NCBI GenBank assembly: GCA_049646585.1
Contig: JBARWC010000198.1
Coordinates: forward strand, 65,601 to 129,600
Direction of reading: 5' to 3'
DNA: 64,000 nt
Source: G025836975 sp049646585
GTDB lineage: Bacteria; Pseudomonadota; Gammaproteobacteria; Burkholderiales; Burkholderiaceae_B
In this document: piece by piece, positions 41,148 to 49,229 of the stretch
Position numbering within the stretch: position 1 is the stretch's first letter
How the letters are laid out: every line of letters begins with the position of its first letter
The notes under the pieces: model-generated
What the model was told of the DNA's origin: nothing
Databases searched by the model: none
The model's input: only the letters and a program-made list of their open reading frames with translations
Program-made: the position numbers and the translations under genes

Positions 41148-42007
41148 GCCGCCACCTTTGCATCAAGTTGCTTTTGCAGGCGATCGGCGCGGTTCTTCTC
41201 CTTCTTGAGCAGGCGGATGACCTCGTTCTTCTCGTTCAGCAGGCCATTGACGCGCTGTTCCAGGCCGGCGGCCAGGAAGTTCAGCCGTTTGATTTCTGCG
41301 TGGGCTGTAGCAAGCGCATCATCAGAATCAAGCAACTTGGCCAGCGCCTCACGGTCTGCCCGTTCGGCGGCTTCGTTGGCGGCAAGCTCGGCTTCGTCCG
41401 GGCCGCTGCGCTCTGGCTCGTCGTTGGCGGCTGTTTGCGGTTCTGCGAGCGTACCTTGCTGCGCTGGCTCGGACTTTTTCTTGCCGATGCCAGTTGTATT
41501 CATCACGGCTTCGGTGCCGTGCTTAGTGGTGTAGGTTCGCTTTTCTTCACCTTCACTTGCGGATTCCGCAAGTGACCTACGATAATCTCCGACGGTTGAA
41601 TGATGCACACCAACATGCTTTGCGATTTTGTTATCGCTCCAGTCAGGCGCGTCTCGCAGCATCCCAAGCACGGCTTTTTTCTTGTCAGCGTTGGTGCGTC
41701 GCAAGCCGTGGTCTCTGTTTGCGCCATGCGAGAAGATTCTTGCATCAAGTTGGGTTCCATCGCGAACATCAGCCTGAATATCTAGAGCGCCAATCTTTTT
41801 ATGAGCGTGTCGGCGATGAAAACCATCGGCCAGCCAATAGTCAGCACCGTCAAAAAACACAATCACTGGCGGGAATTTCTCACCCTCGGTCAGCGCTTCC
41901 GCGTACTCGGCAACCGTTTCGTTGTTTATCTCGACGCGAGATTGAGTGTCCCCATTCGTTCTAATCTGCTCTAACTTCAAGTTTTGCACTACACTATTCA
42001 TGCTCAT
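41144..42007 (-). CDS. ParB/Srx-type domain protein with HTH and coiled coil
   Basis: The 287-residue protein has an N-terminal ParB-like domain (VIVFFDGADYWLADGFHRRHA), a helix-turn-helix (WSDNKIAKHVGVHHSTVGDYRRSL) and a long C-terminal coiled coil. This layout suggests origin binding or replication initiation. The ATG at 42007 overlaps the previous stop; the third codon (42001) has the better-spaced GGAG. Confidence 0.8.
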   Translation of the reverse strand: MSMNSVVQNLKLEQIRTNGDTQSRVEINNETVAEYAEALTEGEKFPPVIVFFDGADYWLADGFHRRHAHKKIGALDIQADVRDGTQLDARIFSHGANRDHGLRRTNADKKKAVLGMLRDAPDWSDNKIAKHVGVHHSTVGDYRRSLAESASEGEEKRTYTTKHGTEAVMNTTGIGKKKSEPAQQGTLAEPQTAANDEPERSGPDEAELAANEAAERADREALAKLLDSDDALATAHAEIKRLNFLAAGLEQRVNGLLNEKNEVIRLLKKEKNRADRLQKQLDAKVAA

Positions 42008-42561
42008 ACTCCTTCACTGATGTGAGCCGCGCCCGAATCGGTGACAGCCGATGTCGGGCATTCTTTTTTCTTGGGATGAACCACACGCGCCAGCGGCGCA
42101 ATCGCCCGTTGGTAGTGCGCCTCAACCTCGGCGGGCCACTGGCCCTTCTGGATCAACAGCGCCCTCGCGCGGTCGACGTATTCCCACTCACGCCTGATCC
42201 GCTCTGCCCTGGGCATCCCGCCCTGGTCGTGCTCACGGTGCAATTCCGGGCAAAGCGGAAAGCACAGGCTGTCGCAAACTTTCAGGCCCATGCCTTTGTC
42301 GAAGTTGACATGACAGGCTTGGGCTGGTTTTCCAGTGATCAGGCAACCGAGCGCCGCGACGTTCTTGCGGTGCTGCTCAGAACGCAGCAGGTTCGACTCA
42401 CCCCTGGCGTGCCGGATGGCGCGGCCCAGGGATTGGGCGATACGTTGGGCCAGACCCGGGCCTTTCTTCTCGCGGCTGCGCCCCATCGGCTTCGTGGCCC
42501 GCAGTGGCATCTTGCGTTGCATCGGTTTGGCTGGGCATTTGAATGTGCTGTTCCAGGTCAT
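42004..42561 (-). CDS. HNH-type recombination nuclease (DUF968/NinG-like)
   Basis: The 185-residue protein has a basic N-terminus (MQRKMPLRATKPMGRSREKK) and an HNH-like zinc region (CLITGKPAQACHVNFDKGMG ... LCPELHREHDQGG). It resembles the DUF968/NinG group, which substitutes for other recombination functions in lambdoid phages. It lies directly after NinB. Confidence 0.75.
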   Translation of the reverse strand: MTWNSTFKCPAKPMQRKMPLRATKPMGRSREKKGPGLAQRIAQSLGRAIRHARGESNLLRSEQHRKNVAALGCLITGKPAQACHVNFDKGMGLKVCDSLCFPLCPELHREHDQGGMPRAERIRREWEYVDRARALLIQKGQWPAEVEAHYQRAIAPLARVVHPKKKECPTSAVTDSGAAHISEGV

Positions 42562-42971
42562 GAGTCACGCCCCAGGCTGGTCGGCGACCAGACAACGCCC
42601 TTGCGCGCCCCCATGGCATGGCCCAAATCGATCAGATCGGTCATTTCCCTGACGCTCATACGACTGGTGCGCATACCCAGCAGCACAACCTTGCCGTCTT
42701 CGGTTAGCGCCTGGCGCACCTCATGACGCAGGCTGGCCGTCAGAATGTCTTTGACCTCTTCGGGCGATACCTTGGTCAGGATGCCGTTGACGACGAAATC
42801 CACTTGCCGGCTGATATCGGTCAGGACCGACCACATCAGGTCGTTTTGCGCCAGCGTGCGGGTACGCGGGCGTATCTCACAGCGATATCCGTCCGGTACG
42901 TTGGCGATGGCATGGGCTGCGTTTCGGCGCACCAGGGGGCTGACGAGATTGAAGACTTGGCGCTCCATCAT
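42558..42971 (-). CDS. NinB-family recombination protein
   Basis: The 137-residue protein has RTLAQNDLMWSVLTDISRQVDFV, SPEEVKDILTASLRHEVR and LLGMRTSRMSVREMTDLID, the NinB signature. NinB aids single-strand annealing recombination in lambda. Overlaps on both sides place it in the nin operon. Confidence 0.93.
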   Translation of the reverse strand: MMERQVFNLVSPLVRRNAAHAIANVPDGYRCEIRPRTRTLAQNDLMWSVLTDISRQVDFVVNGILTKVSPEEVKDILTASLRHEVRQALTEDGKVVLLGMRTSRMSVREMTDLIDLGHAMGARKGVVWSPTSLGRDS

Positions 42972-43405
42972 TGCGCCATTCCCTCGACCCGACTGGTCAC
43001 CGTCGCCGCAGCCGTCTGCACGGCGCGTTCAGCCTCTTTGATGGCGGCAAGCTCTTTCTGGCTGACAACCCCGTCTGCCAGTGCCGAATGGATGGTTTGC
43101 ATGAACTGCCCGTTGGCAACACCGAGGCCGACTACCTGCTCCAAAACAGCCATATCGCTGGTGGTGCCATCAGGGGCCTTGACGAGCAAGAAACCTTCGC
43201 TATGTGCCCAGGCCTGCAAAATACGAAAATCGCCAGTCAGCGCCGTGATGCGCGCCGCCTCGGCCAGCGTCAAATGGTGTGTCTCGTTGTTGGGATTGAC
43301 CTTATTGCGCAGCACGGCGGGGCTGATGCCCACCCGGGGCCCCAGCGACTCACTGCCGCCTGGGTAGCCGTGAACAACTGCGTGGGCCGAATCGATAATG
43401 TTCAT
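42968..43405 (-). CDS. CII-like phage regulatory protein (CP76 family)
   Basis: The 145-residue protein has a lambda-repressor-like HTH (ESLGPRVGISPAVLRNKVNPNNETHHLTLAEAARI) and a helical C-terminus, the pattern of the CP76/CII family. In other phages these activate lysogeny promoters. It is the first gene of the block that continues through replication, and it is read leftward. Confidence 0.8.
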   Translation of the reverse strand: MNIIDSAHAVVHGYPGGSESLGPRVGISPAVLRNKVNPNNETHHLTLAEAARITALTGDFRILQAWAHSEGFLLVKAPDGTTSDMAVLEQVVGLGVANGQFMQTIHSALADGVVSQKELAAIKEAERAVQTAAATVTSRVEGMAQ

Positions 43406-43458
43406 GCTCAGTCCTATCGAACGTTTTTATTTGCAATGCCCGGGCCTAAAGTGGCGCC

Positions 43459-43686
43459 ATGGACAAACCCGACAACCGGAAAATGCGAATAGCCGCCGCC
43501 CTGCCCCAGGATCACAATCCGGGCATGAGCGAAGAAATCTGTAATGCGCTGTTTGAACGAGCGGCTGACCTGGCCTACGACTCGTTTGATGACGTCACCG
43601 ACGACCACATTGAAGCGGTCTACCACCGGCTGATGCTGAATCATCAATGGGGTGTCGGGGAAGCTGGTGTGGTGACGGTGCATTGA
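43459..43686 (+). CDS. Small acidic phage protein
   Basis: The 75-residue acidic protein (MDKPDNRKMRIAAALPQDHN ...) is mainly helical. It is read rightward between the leftward CII and Cro-linked genes, so it must have its own promoter. An ORF on the opposite strand (43414-43884) looks like a shadow. No family recognised. Confidence 0.5.
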   Translation: MDKPDNRKMRIAAALPQDHNPGMSEEICNALFERAADLAYDSFDDVTDDHIEAVYHRLMLNHQWGVGEAGVVTVH

Positions 43687-43819
43687 CTCCACAACGTCGC
43701 CCGGTCCAATGGGAATGCGCTCGTCTTTGTCTTTGGGGTCAACGCCTATTGGGGAGGCCAACCCTGATCGGGTAGGCTTGGAGATTCCAGTAACCAAACT
43801 TTTCCGAAAAGGATTGACC

Positions 43820-44041
43820 ATGAAAGAACAAAATACGACCGATGCCGCAGTCAAAATGCTGTCGCTGGCGGTGAAGGCACTCATAGAGACGCATCCAGAT
43901 AAAGAATCGCTGAAGAAGCTGTTTCTTGGTTATGTCGATAAACCGGAGACGGCAGGCGACTACACCGCAGGCCTCGGCCAAATGGACCAAGATGTGCGGC
44001 TGCTTCAATCGTTGTTGCGTAGCGCATCTGGGGCTGTATAA
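43820..44041 (+). CDS. Small phage protein of unknown function
   Basis: The 73-residue helical protein starts MKEQNTTDAAVKMLSLAVKAL. AAAAGGA lies 6 nt before the ATG at 43820. It is convergent with the 60-residue gene at 44051 and antisense to the leftward early transcript. No family recognised. Confidence 0.6.
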   Translation: MKEQNTTDAAVKMLSLAVKALIETHPDKESLKKLFLGYVDKPETAGDYTAGLGQMDQDVRLLQSLLRSASGAV

Positions 44042-44050
44042 CGCGAAGCA

Positions 44051-44233
44051 TCAGGACCGCTCCGGCTCGTCGATAACGCGCCTGATTGTCTGAGCAACCA
44101 GGCCGTTATTCACAATGCTGTTAAACGTCGCCTCGATAATTTCCAAGCGCCGGGTTTCGCGGTTTTCGTCCGTGAAGCGCTCCAGCGCAGGCCGAATCAG
44201 GAACAGGATGAAACGGGCATATAAATTACGCAT
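44051..44233 (-). CDS. Small phage protein downstream of Cro
   Basis: The 60-residue protein has a hydrophobic N-terminus (YARFILFLIRPALERF) and a charged helical remainder. The ATG overlaps the Cro stop by 8 bp. It lies in the place occupied by cII-type genes in lambda, but it has no DNA-binding motif that I can see. Confidence 0.55.
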   Translation of the reverse strand: MRNLYARFILFLIRPALERFTDENRETRRLEIIEATFNSIVNNGLVAQTIRRVIDEPERS

Positions 44234-44453
44234 GGCTGGCCTCTTTGAGTTCAGCTCCAGCGTTCACCAGCAGCAAGCTTTCCAGAGACAGCCGCGGTTC
44301 AGCGGATATCATCCTTGCGGCGACCCGTGCGGAAGGCGTTCGCCTACCCGTCGCTATCTGGTATAGGTACTTCCGATTTATGCCGGTGACCTGGTGAATG
44401 CGATCCAAAACAGGATTGCCTTCGCTTTCATAAAGGGCGTTTAGAGTGCTCAT
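44226..44453 (-). CDS. Cro-like repressor
   Basis: The 75-residue protein (MSTLNALYESEGNPVLDRIH) has a helix-turn-helix (VLDRIHQVTGINRKYLYQIATGRRTPS). An in-frame ATG at 44462 overlaps the -10, so the ATG at 44453 is preferred; it lies 7 nt after TACCAT and the mRNA would be leaderless. It is divergent from cI with three operators between them. Confidence 0.75.
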   Translation of the reverse strand: MSTLNALYESEGNPVLDRIHQVTGINRKYLYQIATGRRTPSARVAARMISAEPRLSLESLLLVNAGAELKEASHA

Positions 44454-44460
44454 AGATGAC

Positions 44461-44532
44461 ATGGTAGCGACTCGCTACTTAAATTGCAATAGCGAATCGC
44501 TGGTATCAATGAGGGTAGCTGATTGCTACTAT
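44461..44532. promoter_or_regulatory. cI/cro control region: three operators and two face-to-face promoters
   Basis: Operators GTAGCGACTCGCTAC (44464-44478), ATAGCGAATCGCTGG (44489-44503) and GTAGCTGATTGCTAC (44515-44529) follow the form GTAGCnAnTnGCTAC. The cro promoter is TTGCAA-17-TACCAT on the minus strand (44489 to 44461). The cI promoter has -10 TACTAT at 44527-44532 and a poor -35, as expected for an activator-dependent PRM. Confidence 0.8.
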
Positions 44533-44538
44533 CCAATC

Positions 44539-45303
44539 ATGGAAAATAGAGACATCCGCCTGAACAATCTCAAATACGCGATATGGGTTTGCGGGAGCAT
44601 CGAGGCGCTCGCAGAGAGGGCCGAGTGCAACAAAAAGTACTTGGAGCAAATAATTCAAGGATTCCAAGGCCCCAAGGACAAAAATCCACGCAGCCTGGGG
44701 AACCAGATCGCCCCAAGAATCGCAAGAGCCATCGGCCAGCCGTCGCACTGGATCGATCAAATCAATAGCGAGCAGTGGATGGAGATCGATACCAACGACT
44801 TCGTCAGCGCAAGAAAAAGTAGTGGGCAAGCCAGCAATGTGGTGAAGCTGCAAAAAAAGAAACCGGACGACATTACGATCCGGCAGTACGAGACAGGAGG
44901 CGCGATGGGCGCAGGCTTAGAGCTTCGGGATCAGCCCGGCATTATTCAGAGTTGGCGCGTAAACCCTGAGTGGTTAGAGCGAAACGTGCGGGCCCATAGT
45001 AGTGCGAAGAATTTATGCATCGTCACGGGGTTTGGCGACTCGATGCAGCCTTTATTTAATCCAGGCGATCCGCTGCTTGTCGATGTGGGCGTCCTGACCG
45101 TCGACTTTGATTCGATTTATTTCTTTCGAATCGGCAATGATGGGTATGTGAAGCGCCTACAGCGAATTCCAACAGAGGACGGATTAATCATTCGGGCAGT
45201 CTCTGAGAATCGAGATGCCTATGAGCCGTTCAACATCACCCAGAAGATGGATTTTCAGGTGCTCGGTCGAGTGCTGAAGGTGTGGCGTAGCCAGGACTTT
45301 TGA
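44539..45303 (+). CDS. CI-like repressor with S24 peptidase domain
   Basis: The 254-residue protein has an N-terminal HTH domain (EALAERAECNKKYLEQIIQG), a hinge with a likely Ala-Gly autocleavage site (GAMGAG, about 125-126), and a LexA-like peptidase with Ser168 (FGDSMQP) and Lys205 (YVKRL). It maintains lysogeny and should be inactivated in the SOS response. It has no Shine-Dalgarno; the ATG at 44539 lies 6 nt after the -10, so it is probably leaderless. Confidence 0.92.
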   Translation: MENRDIRLNNLKYAIWVCGSIEALAERAECNKKYLEQIIQGFQGPKDKNPRSLGNQIAPRIARAIGQPSHWIDQINSEQWMEIDTNDFVSARKSSGQASNVVKLQKKKPDDITIRQYETGGAMGAGLELRDQPGIIQSWRVNPEWLERNVRAHSSAKNLCIVTGFGDSMQPLFNPGDPLLVDVGVLTVDFDSIYFFRIGNDGYVKRLQRIPTEDGLIIRAVSENRDAYEPFNITQKMDFQVLGRVLKVWRSQDF

Positions 45304-45360
45304 CTAGGCCTATTTTTTGGCTGACAAGTAACCAAAGCTCAAATTTGATGTGAGAACGTA

Positions 45361-45654
45361 ATGGAACAAACCAAAGCCATGCTCTATGACGCCGGGAAGC
45401 GAAGCATTGCCGCCGCCTATGTTTTGTGGTTCTTCTTTGGCTGGCTTGGTGCCCACCGCTTTTATATTGGATACAAGCTTTCAGGATTTCTTATGCTGGC
45501 GCTCGCCGTCTTGGCCTGGTATCGCGCCGTGGCCGTGGAAGGTGCCGGATTCCTCGCCTTTATTGTGTTGGGTATATGGGTGCTGATTGACGCCGCCCTG
45601 ATCCCGTTTATGGTGAGAAAGCGGAACATGCGCTCTGCCAGAGAGCTGTCGTGA
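45361..45654 (+). CDS. TM2-domain membrane protein
   Basis: The 97-residue protein has the TM2 motif GWLGAHRFYIGYKLSG between hydrophobic segments, and further spans near residues 45-60 and 65-85. It follows cI by 57 bp and is probably expressed in the lysogen. Membrane proteins in this position are often superinfection-exclusion factors; that is inference here. Confidence 0.75.
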   Translation: MEQTKAMLYDAGKRSIAAAYVLWFFFGWLGAHRFYIGYKLSGFLMLALAVLAWYRAVAVEGAGFLAFIVLGIWVLIDAALIPFMVRKRNMRSARELS

Positions 45655-45687
45655 TTTAGCTTGGTGTGGCTTTTTAAGGGGATGGGA

Positions 45688-46305
45688 ATGATTAAAGTCT
45701 CAAAGGCGCTTTTCTATGCAGGCTTGGCGGTTTTCAGCTCATCGCAGGCTTTTGCGGATGTGGATAAGGGGCTCGCTGAGTGCGCCGCCATGGACAATTC
45801 CGTCACTCGCCTAGCCTGCTTTGATGCGCTCTCTTCTGAGCGAGGCGCAGTCGCGTCAATAGAAAACACCACTTCGAATAAATCCGGGAAGTGGGAAACG
45901 GCTACGCATACCGACCCGATGACCGATAAATCAATTTACATTGCTAGGCTTGATGCTGATACCGGCGAGCGCAGGCTCAGGGGCGCGCCGAGCATAATGG
46001 TTCGGTGCAAGGATAACAAGACGGAGATGTATATCAACTGGAACGACTTCTTAGGTTCGCGTTCCATATCCACAACCTACAGAATTGATAAAGAGCCAGC
46101 ACAGAGGTCAGAGTGGGACCTGTCAACTGATAAGAAATCAGCATTTTTTCCTGGTTCGCCAGTGCCTATGCTCAAGAAGCTTGTTGAAAGCTCCACGTTC
46201 GCAGCCAATGTAACCCCCTATAACGAGAGTCCTGTTACAGCGATATTTAACACTACAGGAGCAGATAAGGCGCTGGCTGATATACGGAAAGGATGTAATT
46301 GGTAG
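45688..46305 (+). CDS. VasI/TagO-like periplasmic protein
   Basis: The 205-residue protein has a signal peptide ending near AFA-DVD, then LAECAAMDNSVTRLACFDAL, a Cys-pair motif typical of VasI/TagO-type (T6SS-associated) proteins, and a beta-rich domain with a second Cys pair (VRCKD...KGCNW). The GGGATGGGA site supports the ATG at 45688. It is lysogenic cargo; no T6SS genes are in view. Confidence 0.7.
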   Translation: MIKVSKALFYAGLAVFSSSQAFADVDKGLAECAAMDNSVTRLACFDALSSERGAVASIENTTSNKSGKWETATHTDPMTDKSIYIARLDADTGERRLRGAPSIMVRCKDNKTEMYINWNDFLGSRSISTTYRIDKEPAQRSEWDLSTDKKSAFFPGSPVPMLKKLVESSTFAANVTPYNESPVTAIFNTTGADKALADIRKGCNW

Positions 46306-46347
46306 CCAGTGTAGTTTGATGTGGGGATGTGAGGGAGGGAGGATTTC

Positions 46348-46818
46348 TTGGCGAGAAGAATAAGCAACGACTTACCTGAAGCCATGGCTGTGGAAGTGAT
46401 GAAAGAGGCGAAATTTGCCAATCCATCCATCGCATGGCCGGAGAAAAATAACCACAAGGGCCTTCTGCTCAGCAGCTTCCAGGTTGAAGACGAAACTGGG
46501 GCCTATATTGCTGGGGTCACAATACGGCTGGAAATTAAGAAGCCAATCGTTGTGGAGCGCTGCTTGTATGAGTTTGGCCTGTTCAAGCTGCATAACGGAG
46601 CTAGCAGACGCGCATACCAGTTAAACGTCACTCCGACTGACAAGGTTTCACACAACGCACCGCTGGGGCCGATATTCGGTCCTCATGAGCATATCGGCGA
46701 TACGGTCTACGCCATCTCGCAAAATGGTATTCAATGCGGCAATTTGGATGTAGCATTTAGGTTCTTCTGCGAACGCATTAATTTGCAATTTACCGGCGCT
46801 TTTAATTCACCACTATGA
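46348..46818 (+). CDS. DUF6978-like protein, first of a two-gene cargo pair
   Basis: The 156-residue protein begins (TTG at 46348 behind GGGAGGATTTC) LARRISNDLPEAM and has a beta-rich core (GLLLSSFQVEDETGAYIAGV) with RRAYQLNVTPTDKVSH. It overlaps the DUF1828 gene by 4 bp, so the two are co-translated. The pairing suggests a two-component function such as sensor and effector. Family assignment is from pattern memory. Confidence 0.55.
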   Translation: MARRISNDLPEAMAVEVMKEAKFANPSIAWPEKNNHKGLLLSSFQVEDETGAYIAGVTIRLEIKKPIVVERCLYEFGLFKLHNGASRRAYQLNVTPTDKVSHNAPLGPIFGPHEHIGDTVYAISQNGIQCGNLDVAFRFFCERINLQFTGAFNSPL

Positions 46819-47567
46819 ACTGCGATTGGCTTAAAGAAGCGGCCGCATTCAATTGCGTGCCCGTAAAGGGCCTCCATGGAGAGGCCGGCATCGAGATAGG
46901 CACCCCGTTTTCGTATGCGGACGGTACGGCTATTGTTTTTTATGCGCTGGCTCATGGCGACCATGTCTTGCTTAGCGACAATGGCGATATGCTTGCCCAT
47001 CTATCATCGGTTGGCATCAATGTGTCTGGCAACCGAATAGCGCGCCTCAAAGAAAGGCTTGCGACTCATAACTTCCACATGGGCGAAGAACTGGACGTCC
47101 GGGCTATTTTCCCGAAATCGCAATCGGCGCATATGTTAGCGTCTGGCATCGCAGCAATGCTGTCTGTTGCAGAATGGGAACACGAACATCTTGCGCTTAA
47201 CGAGCGGAATAGAAATATAGTCGAAGAGGCTGAAATTCTTCTGCGCGAATGGAAGCCAGGCCACAATATCGAGAAGTCGCCAAAAATAAAAGGACAGTCT
47301 AAAAATACGTACTCATTCAACTATCTGCTGGATGGCGAGTACATTGATATTATTGTGCCGAACCATACCGCGACGGGCGCCGTCATGCGCAAGGCCGGCG
47401 ACATCAAAAACTCCCCTTACCTCAACGGGCGTGATATCCGAATAATCATCTTCGACACGGACGAACCGGAAAGAGCCGAAGCAGAGCGCCAAATCATCGG
47501 CTCACTTGCCAAAGCAATGCTGTACTCCCGCCTAGAGGAATTGGCGCGGTACCATACGGCCCACTGA
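46815..47567 (+). CDS. DUF1828/DUF1829-type protein, second of the cargo pair
   Basis: The 250-residue protein has an N-terminal half with HGDHVLLSDNGDMLAHLSSVGI (DUF1828 pattern) and a C-terminal alpha/beta half (DGEYIDIIVPNHTATGAVMRK; IRIIIFDTDEPERAE) like DUF1829. The biochemical role of these domains is not known to me. It ends 20 bp before a strong terminator, closing the lysogenic operon. Confidence 0.65.
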   Translation: MNCDWLKEAAAFNCVPVKGLHGEAGIEIGTPFSYADGTAIVFYALAHGDHVLLSDNGDMLAHLSSVGINVSGNRIARLKERLATHNFHMGEELDVRAIFPKSQSAHMLASGIAAMLSVAEWEHEHLALNERNRNIVEEAEILLREWKPGHNIEKSPKIKGQSKNTYSFNYLLDGEYIDIIVPNHTATGAVMRKAGDIKNSPYLNGRDIRIIIFDTDEPERAEAERQIIGSLAKAMLYSRLEELARYHTAH

Positions 47568-47586
47568 CTATTCCCTACTCACTCCC

Positions 47587-47614
47587 AACCCGGCCCCGCG
47601 CCGGGTTTTCTTTT
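47587..47614 (+). terminator. Terminator of the cI-cargo operon
   Basis: Perfect 8-bp stem AACCCGGC/GCCGGGTT with a 5-nt loop, followed by TTCTTTT. Confidence 0.9.
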
Positions 47615-47704
47615 GCCTGCGCGCCGCCACTGTTTTTTGCGCGCCGTGCGCCGCTAGGCTGCCCTGCTCATTCTGAGTAGGGTTTTCCCTTGTCTTCTGT
47701 TTTG

Positions 47705-47748
47705 GTAGCAATTCGCTATTGACATTCTAAGTAGCGATTTGCTACTAT
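47705..47748 (+). promoter_or_regulatory. Rightward early promoter with two CI operators
   Basis: TTGACA (47719-47724), an 18-bp spacer and TACTAT (47743-47748) make a strong sigma-70 promoter. GTAGCAATTCGCTAT (47705-47719) covers the -35 edge and GTAGCGATTTGCTAC (47731-47745) covers the spacer and -10. Both match the operators between cro and cI. Confidence 0.88.
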
Positions 47749-47827
47749 TCTTCTAACGCCCCACCCACCCGCACCGCTTAGAGCCAAAGGCCAGCACCGC
47801 GAAGGTGAAGCAGCAGTACAGCAGTAC

Positions 47828-47878
47828 CGCTCTTTAACAAAATGCCTGCCGATGTTGCTCACCCACCAACGTAGGGTG
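47828..47878 (+). promoter_or_regulatory. nut-like antitermination site (boxA plus hairpin)
   Basis: CGCTCTTTAACA at 47828-47839 is a full match to rRNA/lambda boxA. It is followed 20 nt later by a hairpin, CACCC/GGGTG, with a 9-nt loop (47860-47878), in the place of boxB. It lies 80 bp downstream of the early promoter. Confidence 0.65.
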
Positions 47879-48002
47879 TTCCCCGGCTCAATCGCACCTA
47901 CGGGCATGGCCGTAGCAATGCGCGGATGTCTCTGTCCGTACCCAAACGCCAAAGTGCGTACACGGGTGAATAAGAGTGAGGGGTAGGCCACCGAGAAAAG
48001 CA

Positions 48003-48080
48003 ATGGCCACGCCAGTTGGAATCCTGGCAATGCAGTTCATCCGGGAAACCGGGGCCATGACCCGCAAGATGGCCATGTAA
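48003..48080 (+). CDS. 25-residue peptide gene in the early leader
   Basis: The frame ATG 48003 to TAA 48080 encodes MATPVGILAMQFIRETGAMT followed by RKMAM. Third positions are GC-rich, as in real genes of this genome. A GAG-type ribosome site precedes it. It is too short to be sure of. Confidence 0.35.
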   Translation: MATPVGILAMQFIRETGAMTRKMAM

Positions 48081-48707
48081 TCACAGCGGGGACAGTCGGA
48101 AAAGACGACAACCAAGGGCCTGGAAACAGGCCGCTTTGGCCCATACATTCATCCCGAGTGTATGGACGGAAGCGAGGGAAATATGCGCAATCCTAAAAAA
48201 GCATCTGGCGGCGCGGCGGTCTTTTGGATTGCCGCCATCGCCCAGCGCCTCTGCCGAAACGGTACGCGCTGGCTATCAATCGAAGCGGATGCTGGCGCGG
48301 GTTGGCGTGATTCACCGCCCGCCGTAAGTACGCAACGGGATCGAATCCGTTGGGGCCAGTGCAGCTTCGCAAGCAAGACGGCGGTGAGAGCCCGCGCCGG
48401 AGACGTAACCGGCACTCTCAACGCTACGCCGATGCGCACTCGGACGCTCTCGCCATCTGCGCACGATGGCGGCTTTCAAGCGTGGCGATTGGTTGGCCGC
48501 TGAAGATACTAAGGCGGCTCGAAAGCGCGGAAAGAATATCGGTGGGATACACCGACGCGCCAGTCGTCACCCTTGAAAGCGCACAAGGCAGCGGTCTTAG
48601 CCACCGCTGCAGACTCAACTTAGTTTTAGTACGTGGACTGCACCAACGCTGCTTTATGCGGATTTGTGCGCTTTCCAGATATCGCCCGAGGGCATGGAGA
48701 AGAAGAA
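48081..48707 (+). other. Long early leader without a clear gene, several hairpins
   Basis: Between the boxA site and the HNH gene no reading frame is convincing; a 107-codon frame from ATG 48183 (MRNPKKASGG...) has a ribosome site but poor composition. Hairpins include GAGAG-n5-GCCGG/CCGGC-CTCTC at 48391-48420 and a perfect 8-bp stem GCAGCGGT/ACCGCTGC at 48588-48610. Likely an untranslated, structured leader. Confidence 0.45.
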
Positions 48708-49229
48708 ATGGGATACAACGCGGAGGCTTACACGCCGAACAATGCGGACAAGGTCCGGCGATTTCTGTGCGGGTTTGAGCGTTTCATCATAGATCGCGGC
48801 GGAGAGGTGCTGGCGCCCACTAGTGACTGGGAACTAGTCAGGTTCAAGACCGCGACGAGCACGGCCATTATCTACACAAAGGCCAGCGGAGCCGTCACCT
48901 TCTACGGCGGGGCCAAAGGCGCCTGGGATGCGTTCCTACGTGGCGCAAGCTGGACGGCTGGCAACAAGACGAAGCGAAAAAAAGGCGGTCAGGCAGTGGT
49001 CATACAGGGCCTAATCCGCCGGGACGGACGCGAGTGTTTCTACTGCGGGCTCGATACTACCGATGAAGATGCCAGCGTTGAGCATGTTGTGCCGCTTAAC
49101 GCCGGGGGAACGAACCACATAGCCAACAAGGTACTGGCTCACAAGCGCTGCAACAGCGAGGCCGGCCACTTGAGCGTTATCGAGAAAATCAAGTTGCGCG
49201 AATCGAAGCGCGCCGCTCTCTCCGTCTGA
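48708..49229 (+). CDS. HNH endonuclease in the early operon
   Basis: The 173-residue protein has RRDGRECFYCGLDTT, SVEHVVPLNAGGTNHIANKV and AHKRCNSEAGHL, the Cys-His framework of HNH nucleases, at its C-terminal half. The N-terminal half is unassigned. A GGAGAAG site supports the ATG at 48708. It is the first large gene after the rightward early promoter. Confidence 0.85.
   Translation: MGYNAEAYTPNNADKVRRFLCGFERFIIDRGGEVLAPTSDWELVRFKTATSTAIIYTKASGAVTFYGGAKGAWDAFLRGASWTAGNKTKRKKGGQAVVIQGLIRRDGRECFYCGLDTTDEDASVEHVVPLNAGGTNHIANKVLAHKRCNSEAGHLSVIEKIKLRESKRAALSV

Noticed and set aside
43414..43884. 156-codon minus-strand frame between Cro and CII
   Set aside because: It lies opposite two better-supported small genes, lacks a ribosome site and has no recognisable pattern.
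48081..48503. Overlapping frames in the early leader (63-142 codons)
   Set aside because: Three frames are open at once in a GC-rich leader, and none has a convincing start plus coding composition, so none is called as a gene.
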